DNA of 64,000 nt from Laccaria trichodermophora (lineage: Eukaryota > Basidiomycota > Agaricomycetes > Agaricales > Hydnangiaceae), in assembly GCA_018417955.1 (NCBI GenBank), contig JACTVC010000016.1, positions 434,001-498,000 on the forward strand. Direction: 5' to 3'. The position numbers were made by a program, and so were the translations under genes. Shown here one piece after another: positions 55,202 through 64,000 of the stretch (positions are counted from its first letter, which is position 1; the number at the start of each line of letters is the position of its first letter). A model generated the notes under the pieces. It did not search any database, was not told the DNA's origin, and saw nothing but the letters and a program-made list of their open reading frames with translations.

Positions 55202-58200
55202 CTACCAACGCCCAAACGATGGCAAATGGAATGATCGTTGAGCTGAACCCCGTGAATTTGCAGCACCTCTTTCCGCGGTACTAGAAGCCAACTCCGAATC
55301 ATGAGTTGATGATTCTGGAGCATCATCATCCTGAATTCCGCGACGACGTATACTACCCAATCGCACTGGCGCCGAAGGTCTGGACGAAAGCGGACTCGTT
55401 CGGGAATGGGTCAAAGACACGGGCGATGACGGGTCCATGAAGTAATCGTCATCCGAAGGCCACCGGTCTCTGGAAGTCGCCATCCGATTTAGTGGAGAAT
55501 TAGGGGTGGAATAGACCGTTGGTTGACTACCACTGGGAGGTGACTTCGGCTCCCTCTCTTCCAAATCCTCTTCGAAGAGAGTGTCTTGTGGAAAGTTAGA
55601 AGTGTCGGGATTCTCCCTCAGAGGCGAGAGGTCTGCGCGTCGGGACTGAGAAGCAATAGGTCGAGCTGGTTCGCTCAACGACCGGGAGTGGCGCGCATTC
55701 ATTGTGGCACTTTCCCTTACTTCCTCCATTTTGGGATCAAATGGTGAGCTGTCAAAGCCTGCCGGTGACTCAAACGTGGAGTTGCGTTGCTGGTATAATA
55801 ATGAGTACGTTTTTCCAACATATCAGAATGATGATTCTTACCCCATTTCGAGGCGTACGTTCCCTGGAGACGATGACATCCTCATCGTACGCGTGGCCAG
55901 TCGGGTGAGGGGACAAGGTCGTTTCTGGAGGATGAGTTTGATCAAAGCTTAGTAACTCTGCTTGCAAGCGCGACTGGACGTCTTGCAGCCTAAAGGAACG
56001 TAAGTCATGAAGATGACAACACACATCGTATCAATACCTTGTAAGCTTGAGAGTCTCAAGGACTTCTTTAGCCAGGGCTTGAACAGCTTGTTTCTCTTCT
56101 TTGCTCTTCAGAGTCGATTTTCGTATTGGACTGTTAAACCATCAAACGATCAGAACTTTTCTCAACGTTTACCACAAAGAAGTTTACCTCGTGATATGTT
56201 CCATAGATTTCTGGAGTCCGGCGTCAATTATATGTCGTCTATATGTGCCGGTGTGGACTAAAGCTTTCAGTATCTTGCAAGATCCAATAACTTCATATGC
56301 CGTCTGGCTGCTAGTCAGGTGCATGAGTTCTGGAAGAATCCTGGCTTTGATTAGCGTGTCTCGGCCAACATCCGAAAGTTCAGCGATAATCCGACAAATT
56401 TCGAGGCCATATTTTTTGCATTTAGTGTCTGTGACGGTGTACCGAGGACTATATTCGCTGATTAGTGGAGAGCAACGGATGAAAGTACTAAACACAAACA
56501 CACCTTAACCACCTGACTACGCATGGAACTATTCCGCTGTCAATGACTGGTGTATGCGGAGAGTTTTGAACCATCCTCAACAGCAAATGGAAGGCTCTGA
56601 TGTGTACATCTAAAGCTACATCTTCTTCCCTGAAAATATTGCGCAAAGATGGCAGGGTGTCCACAACCAGTTGTCTTGCTTGATCTGGTGCGGCCATAAA
56701 CAAAGTGCAAAGCGCTTCCAGGCTTGATTCTTGAGCTCCTTTCTCTCCCTTGCTAAAATCTCTCATGAGCTTGAGTCTCGATTTCGAGGAAAATGGAAGA
56801 TTCCTACACCGCAACCCATGACAAAGACTTGCCAATCCCTTCGTTCATGATCCTCGCGGAACGCAAGACGGAGCCTGTGGAGAGCAATTGAATGATGCTG
56901 GAACAATTACGACGCATAGCCGCATCACGCCCCTTCAAATACTCTCCAACAGCTGGGACAAACATGGGCTCAGCCGCAAACCAGCCCTTCTGATTCTCGT
57001 TACAGTTTTCAATCACATTATGGGCCGCCTCCAGGTATGCTCGAACAACGTTTACATCATTGATCCTGTCAGAAGTTTCATGGGGAGGCGGTGAGAGGAA
57101 AGAAGTCAAGAAATTACCTCAATACATCGACAAGAATATTCAATCTTCGTCGCTCCACGAGCTTGGGCACCACGATGGGGGCCCACTCCCGGAGAAGTGC
57201 CGTGACAGACGGATTGCAAAGCCTTTTTCCATCAAAAAGAAGAGGGATTAGCCCAGGTAGGGTATCACTCTTTAAAACCCTCGTATCACTCGACCACGTT
57301 TGGTAAAGTTCAGTGGAGAGACCAGAATCGGGGTCACTAGGGTGCAAGGTCAACCTACGTTGTGCTACCAATGCAGAGGTGATGTGATACTTACTCGAAC
57401 AACGAAAACAATGCCCTGGCAGATTCCTCGTGAAGAAAGAGGATGTAGCTCAGATGCATAACGATGCTCCGAAGTAACTTGAGAGAATGTTGACGCTGAG
57501 ATTGATCCTTGTGTAATCGTAAAGCGGAGCTCAGAATATCTGGGTTCGCTTTCACAAGTCGTTCGTGCTCAAATGAGCCGCCCTTGGCGAGCACTTGAAT
57601 GGTTGCTTCAACAGCAGCGATACCCACATCCCCACCATTTCTGGAATTCAATCAATATTTCAATGAACGCAGTCAGGGTGAAAATTATCGTCAACTTACA
57701 ATACAAGATTAAGCAGCTCCGCTTCCTTTTTGTTTGACACAAACGTAAATCCTAATAATGAAATGGCTACAAAAGGTAAGGGTTGAAGAAGAGCTAACAG
57801 AGGCCTCAAAAATACCTTGTGCGATTGATGGACCTGAGGCCGAGGACCGGCTTTCCAAACTATGCAGCAACGTTGGGAGCATGCAGCCACGGGATACTTC
57901 TGAAGTTTTTGCCAGTACTGATATTGCTTGAGATGCTGCCTCGCGTACGTTTCCCCGGTCATTTCTAATCTTTGTGAAAAACGAATATATCAGCTGATGA
58001 AATCGGCAACTTACTTGAGGTTGTCAAAGAGTATATCGATCTCAACTCGATTCTCTAGGTACGGCGCCGCCTTCGGGAGGATGCGACACCACAGGTCGCG
58101 AATATCATCGTTGTCAGCTGTCAGGCGATGAAGAATGCGAACGACGGAGGCTTTAGCCATGTTCTCCATGTTGCCATAGCGCGAATCAATCGCATTTTTC

Positions 58201-61200
58201 AGGGCTTGGACTGCTGCAATACGAAGCCGAGGCTCTGCATGTTCCAGTAGCGGAAACAAAGTGGCTCCACCGTCATCTTGAGTGAACGAAGGGCCGAGCA
58301 AAGGAAGAAGACAGTTCGACATAAATTCAAGCAGATCATCCTTAGCTGGGGTGTATGCTTGGAGAGTCTCTGATAATACTTTGGCATTAACGAGTCGTCC
58401 ACGTGTCATTTCATCCGATGTTTGAATGTGAGTACGGAGCTGAACAATGATTGGTTTCCGCACACGGACGTCTTCGCTGTGAAATATCTTGAAAATCTGG
58501 GTGAAATCTCCGTCTGCCACAAGATCATCCGCCAATGAATGTGAGAGGCAGTCGGCGGCGACCTCACGGAGCAAAGGACTTTGCTTCAGCTTAGGTAAAA
58601 GCGCCTTCCTCAGGCTGGATCTCTGTTCAACCGGGCCACTTGCGAGAAACATAATCGATTTGCTTGCTGCAGTCCGGATTTGCTCTTGTGAATGACTAGG
58701 TCCATGATTGTCAGTAAGATGGTATCAGGGTGAGGATCGTATCATCTGACTCACTCCACCAGCATGAAAATCAAAGCTATCTTCCCGGCTTCGAGGTAGT
58801 CACAGGCAAGCATTGGAATGATAGAGGCCAACAGATCCAGTTGTGTCTGGTCTGAGAGATCCCCTCGAGCAACCAAATTGCTTATAATGTCCTTCTCCAC
58901 TAGGTGTTTTCGTTCTGGTACGGGTCCACTACTTATGGTTTTGAGGGCAATGGCAGCGCCATCGCGCACCTGCGGTTCTTTGTGAGCTACAAGGTTGATG
59001 ATGTCGCTGCCGTGGCCATTTCGAGCTAATGACAACGCTAGGACCTCGAGTGCCCTAGCGACGAAGTCCAGAGCTTCCGAGTCGTTACTGTTTGATAGCG
59101 AACGAAGCAGGGAAATGATATTTGCTTTTTCCAGTGACTCGTGATAATCCGTGTTCATTAAATTTTGTTTCAGAATGATCATAGCGGCCGTTTGTATGGG
59201 CTTCTTGTCATGTTGAACGAGGCTAAAGAAATTTGGGAAGTCATTCAGGAATGCAAGATCAGGTCCGATCCAATCCCCAATCGCCTTGACTGCATATTTG
59301 ATTAAAGAATCGCTAGGAAGTCTAAGGCGGTCCAGGATGACAGCTCGTAGAGTTTCTCGGTTTCCAACGTTGGTGATTGAAATGGCCGACAACGCATTGT
59401 GTGCTACGTCCCGCGCATACTGTGATTTGGACCTTGCGGACAGATCAGTTGAATCTAAAGGCAAATGATTACACATGCATACTCAAGAAGTTGCAGAAGG
59501 CCACCGCATGCTTCAGCGGACGTCCGCAGGAATGGCATCAAACGTGTGAGGATTTTTGAAGCAATTTCGGACCCGATTTTTGAAGCACTTTCGGAACCGA
59601 ATTTTGGCGCATTTTTCAGAGGGTCATCCGAATACTCTTCAAGATGTGACTGCAGTTCCTTGAATACGCCCGCTTTCAAGAGCACTTGACAATTTCCGTC
59701 ACTGTTTTCTGAAGCGATTTGAATGCCACGCAGTGCGGCCTGTCGTAGTTGCTCATTTCGAACACCCAGAAGGCCAACAAGTTTCTGAGTGGAGGCAACA
59801 CCAGCTTTGGTGATCTCGATCGCCATTGGTGTGCAACAATCAGCCCCTAGGGCAACAGCATCAGGATAAGAAGAGGTGCAGAGCTCAAAAATGACATCGA
59901 GAAGGTGGTCATGGACAATTTTCGAACGCGAGCTAGGCGAGTTGCGGACGATATCGCGCCAGACCTGTTGTGCAGGACGGCGGAGTTGCGACTCGGAGTG
60001 TTGGATGTACCTGGCAATCGTGTTGAAATCACCCGATGCGGCCCAATCTCGACAGAACGCAGGCATTGCAAAAGCATATACTTCCAATGTGCTTTTTTTA
60101 CTAATGCTGAGCTTTGTAACTTCAATGAAAAGATGCGTGCGATCTTCCGCGGTGGATTCCACAACTTTCTTGCACGCTGACAAAGAAGTGGTGACGACAT
60201 TGGAGTCAGGATGATCTAGAAACTGTAGGATTCCTCCAACAGCTTTGGCGCGTGCATGAGGGATGGCCAGTGCCAAGATTAACCTGATGATGAGCTTTAC
60301 GATCTCGGGGGATTGCATGGGGCAGTCCTTGAGTTTCCTCAACAACTCCGTTTCGACGAATTTCTGAACGACCACAGGGTCCTCCTTCGTTACACACTCG
60401 TTGAACACGTTAATGACAGCAGCGATTATATCTGCATTCTGATGATCAAGTCGATTTAAAAGCCATTGAATGGCCGAACGACGGCGGAACAGCTTGTCTG
60501 CTACCAAGGGTAGAAGTTCCACAAAAAAGGTGATGACGTCAGGGGGAGGGGATGAAGATCGGTAGTAATGATCCAGTAAACCCAAAATATGAGCCTTGAC
60601 TATGCCATCTTGGTTTCGATCATTCCGGGCCAAGTAGACAACCTTTTGCAACACTATCTGCCGGATCGACGTAATCCTGTGACAGACGAGAGGTGCAACG
60701 GCCGACCAGAGACCATTATTGGAGCAATCTTCGATAATTCTTGGTGCAACTTCTTTGACGAAGTTAACAGAGGGATGTACCACTTGTTCGTGGGGTGCCG
60801 GAATGGGTATCTTGGGGATAGCTAATGCCAGAGCTTCATATGCGGGCTTAACAACCGAAGTCTCCATGCGAATCATCTGGCGAAGGCAGCGAACGGCTAA
60901 TTGACTGACCAACTCTTTCACCTCCACCAAGTAGTCGCCTAATAGTTGACACTGTCCACCAAGTGCTAGTGCCCTCGCCATGGGAACGGCAGAGACAGTC
61001 TCCTCTGCAAACCGCAACACCGATTCCACCGGTTTGGTTGCAGAGGAAAGAAGCTGATGAAGTTTTGGAAGGATATCCGGAGCAATATCTGTAGGCGTGA
61101 ACTTAGCGAAATTGGGTGCAAGTTTCCTGTCACCGCTAAGAACGGTAGCAATGTTATTCATTGCATGCTTCCGGATCTTGTCGTTGGCATGTCTGTGTTA

Positions 61201-61812
61201 AACAAAATTATGGAATGATTTTGGGAAAGATGTAGAAGGATAGGCTTTTGAACATACGTTAAATTTTCAACAACAGTTGTATGGCTTAACGTTGCGAAGT
61301 TATCCTCGATGTATACTACTGAATCGGTCCTGTGGTCACAGTCAACATCCATTGGTTATATTAGGTCATGATTGAGCAACATGACAAACCTATTTCGACG
61401 CCGCTGGTCCTCGTGCAATGCAACTTGTTGAGTCCTTCGTGCAAGATCTTTTTTGTCCCTTTCAATGACAGCGGCCTCATCTGCAACTGTATTTTGAAGC
61501 GATCTTATGACAGCTGTCTCGCGCCAATTATCATCTTCTTGTTGTGCCACACGTTGCCTGTCAGCTTCAAGTTGAAGCTTCAACTCGTTTATAGCTCTTC
61601 GCTCCTCCCGCATTCGCTGCTCGAATCGAGCAACAACTTCATTCTCAAATTGGCTAAGAGCGAGTTTAGTTTCAGCCCCGTGTAAGATGGAAGAAATCTC
61701 ACCGGCGGGCAAGATCTAGAGTTCCTGGAGAAAATATCTCATCGTGTGACTGCGATACATAGTCAGCACGAGGGTTTCATGAGCAGTCGATGATTTGACT
61801 CACAGAAGACAT
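55202..61812 (-). CDS. Large ARM/HEAT-repeat protein, 17 exons, 1931 aa
   Basis: Exons (minus): 61804-61812, 61703-61749, 61390-61653, 61258-61329, 59505-61192, 58755-59454, 58015-58695, 57816-57964, 57700-57766, 57395-57640, 57118-57354, 56808-57065, 56504-56752, 56188-56487, 56038-56130, 55842-55989, 55202-55789. They sum to 5796 nt and keep frame throughout. Protein: MSSSHDEIFSPGTLDLARR, a coiled coil (~20-105, many Glu/Arg/Gln), then ~1600 residues of helical ARM/HEAT-type repeats (for example ALALAIPKIPIP, VQALKNAIDSRY, GAAIALKTISSG), and a Ser/Pro-rich disordered tail ending SFHLPSFGRW. ARM/HEAT arrays are protein-binding scaffolds; the partner is unknown. The intron at 59455-59504 has a weak donor (GTGGCC), so that junction is least certain. 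Intact, with no stops: the best host gene here. Confidence 0.85.
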
Positions 61813-62869
61813 CTCAAAGCTGCGGCGTTCAGACGGTTATTTAGAAACAAAAATCGGCGGCTCTACTTATGCAATTCGAATAAGCGCTTTAGTCCTTAGA
61901 AAGACTTTCAGGGTCAAAGCTGTGGAAACAGCGCTTTTCATGGGAAGGTGCTCTGCATGCCATAGCCCCGGTTGCACAGGCAGTACCAAAGCCATTTTTT
62001 TCTTCCCAGAACGTCATGTCGTGGGCAGTACCGATTCCTCCTTATGGCCGCCCTCCCATCGTCTTGAAACCTGGAAAGTGATACCTCCGTCTGCAAGATA
62101 ACGTACGCCAATGCAATCTAAGATTGACAGCTTCCTAAGATGGGTTCCATTCACCACGACAAGGAATTGGGGCTTATTTCCGTCACAGAAGAAGACACTT
62201 GCTTTCAGGTGACGATGGATCATACTCTTATCGTGATCGGAGCACGTCAACACAGCGTCTATGAGGGCAAGTTTGAGCGTGGAAGTTAAGCGCTAAATTC
62301 TGTGTTCAGATCGATGGTTGGGAAGACGGCAACAGACGGGCACTACGAGAAAACTTACTCAAAATTGTGAGCATCAAGTCACAGATGGAACTGAAAGGTC
62401 CTCCAATTCTTCAGAAACTTTTTGCCTTCTGCTTTCTTTGTCTCAAGAACCTGGGTGTTTTTAGAGAAATGCGTGACGGATTTTGGTTGTGAGGCGAGTC
62501 AGAAGATATGCGGAAGCCATGAATAGCCCAACCGTCGAACCCTATCCTAACGCTGCTAGGGATTCTCCGGTTGGTGGTCTGGTGTTTGAAGTGAACGCCC
62601 AGGTTCAAACTTGAAAAGCCGCAAACAGGGCCACCGCTGTGCATCATGCATGCTATAGGACGAACGGCTTTAACGAACTTTCTCAGGATTGACATTGATG
62701 TCGCCATTAACACTGTGTATGAGGCAATAGGTGTTGGCACCACAATCGATAACGGTTCACGGGTCAACTGCAACACAGATCCCTCTACATCAGGGTATTA
62801 GTTACCGGTAAACAGAATGCAGGGCGTGGCCAGGCAGAAATAACGCACCAGGATAGGCGATAACGTTAC
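61813..62869. other. Region upstream of the ARM/HEAT gene; possible gene remnants on minus strand
   Basis: Minus-strand frames 62776-62411 and 62253-62014 read somewhat protein-like (PTPIASYTVLMATSMSIL; FLVVVNGTHLRKLSILD) and could be exons of an unrecognised gene, but I could not join them by introns. The promoter of the ARM/HEAT gene must lie near 61813-61950. Confidence 0.3.
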
Positions 62870-64000
62870 CCACGTCTGCGGTGAAGCAGATGATGTCGAC
62901 GAAGTCGTCGTGGTAGAGAACAACATTGCTTGTGCATCTGACCAGCACCAGTACCTCCTCCCAAAAACTCAACCCTCAGCGCACCTCCTGCCCTCAACAC
63001 TCCGTGCCCTACTTCAGCTGGGGGCTAGCTCTGCTCCATCACACCCTCAACCAACTTCTCCACCGTAAGTGGTATCTAGCATTCGCTAATTCCCTGCTAT
63101 AAACACCCCTCCGCACAGCCATCAAAGGGGTGCACGCTACCATGCATCTTTATCCTTCCGCCGGCCTCACTCAAGGTGGACTCGGTGTGGCCGAAGAATA
63201 GGAGATTGAAAGAGAACCCAACGTATGGACCCGTATCGAGTTTTGTAACAGGCGACAAGGGAGAGAGAGAGGCTTGGAAGATACTGCATGAGCAGGAGGC
63301 CAACGAACTCCCTCTGCGGTGGGTCCTCTTCGGGCGGCTAAGCCGTGCCTTGGCGCTGGAGGGTGGTGATTCGTTGAAGTCAACACAAGCCGAGGATGAC
63401 GTTCGACTTCCACATCACAGCCAACATCAGCCCTACCATCATCAACTTTCCTCCTACTCGGCGCAGCCTCACACATCCTCCTCTCTAGGTTACTCGAAAA
63501 GTCCTGTTCAACAAGAAACAAGACTCGCCTCCCCAACCAGCTTGAGCCTCTCCACCTCCCTCGCGAGATTTATGTACTCGCGGCTCCATTCCTCCGTCAA
63601 CTCCAACCTTTCGGACATCCGATGCCATCTGGTTCGCTGCCCGCGTAGCAGCAGCCACCCTTGACCACTTCATTCTCTCTCCCTCTACAATCGGCTCGTC
63701 GATCCGTCGTTGCATCTTCCATGTCTGGTTGGAGAGCAACAGACGATCGTAGAAAGCTTTGAATGCATTGGAACATTTTCGACGCTTTGGTGAACTGGAG
63801 TCTGCCTTGTGTCTTTCCGGTTCATCAACAAAAGCCACTCGCATAAGTCAGAGAACGCTGAGCTGACGGGGCTAGGCGTGCGATTCTGATTCTCAGGACG
63901 TTGGGCGGACGTGATCGCAGGGCGGAGTGGTATAATAGCGTGCAGAGGGGTTGCCCTTTGTCAACACCACGAGGAGGAGGTTACGCGAAGTTTGGAGTGC
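62870..64000. repeat. Dispersed repeat family, copy 3 (cut by window end)
   Basis: 62878-62930 repeats the GATGATGTCGACGAAGTCGTCGT word of copies 1 and 2 (one or two changes). 63220-64000 parallels 22920-23700. On the minus strand the 119-residue frame ending near 63485 carries KRRKCSNAFKAFYDRLLLSN, also readable in copy 2 in broken frames, so the family once encoded this peptide. Function unknown. Confidence 0.6.

Overview
The window reads as TE-rich nuclear DNA from a basidiomycete fungus, most likely an agaricomycete. The evidence is short (about 50-60 nt) GT-AG introns, an NB-ARC/TPR fungal NLR, a KDZ-type transposase with cysteine clusters, a tyrosine-recombinase element with a zinc-knuckle partner, and Ty3/gypsy elements. 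Functions were assigned from motifs read by eye; no database search was possible.

Left third (1-24.3 kb). A decayed dispersed repeat (about 1-1150) is followed by a spliced NLR gene (1914-4761) with nine near-identical 126-bp TPR units. Next come a palindrome-rich transposon terminus (5.9 kb), ~300-bp tandem repeats (6.7-7.65 kb), a 0.76-kb foldback element (7.85-8.61 kb), a two-gene Gag-like + tyrosine recombinase element on the minus strand (9.2-11.5 kb) and 133-bp tandem repeats (12.3-12.8 kb). A 6.1-kb KDZ-like DNA transposon (13279-19353) has inverted ends packed with short palindromes, carries an unknown spliced gene, and its transposase gene is broken by one stop. A second copy of the dispersed repeat lies at 21-24 kb.

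Middle (24336-52788). A large Ty3/gypsy element has 1.67-kb LTRs and about 15.0 kb of its own sequence. Gag, protease and RT-RNaseH-integrase lie in three successive frames, each junction carrying a candidate -1 slippery heptamer. Between pol and the 3' LTR it carries two multi-exon genes on the opposite strand (6 exons at 33218-34576; 8 exons at 48580-50656, with an AT-hook and a cysteine cluster). Inserted between those two genes is a second LTR element (34839-48274, minus orientation, GTAGG target duplication, LTRs identical by eye): a chromodomain gypsy element with an extra downstream ORF. Its integrase is split by a 3.47-kb foldback element (37787-41252) with a 7-bp target duplication. 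This is three levels of nesting.

Right part (52.8-64 kb). Low-content sequence with a truncated BRI3-like fragment is followed by an intact 17-exon host-like gene on the minus strand (55202-61812), encoding a 1931-aa ARM/HEAT-repeat protein with an N-terminal coiled coil and a Ser/Pro-rich tail. A third copy of the dispersed repeat runs off the end.

The most unusual item is the pair of spliced antisense genes inside an LTR retrotransposon. Their introns would survive retrotransposition because they are not splice-competent in the sense genomic RNA. Decay in the outer element is almost entirely C-to-T/G-to-A at CpG sites.
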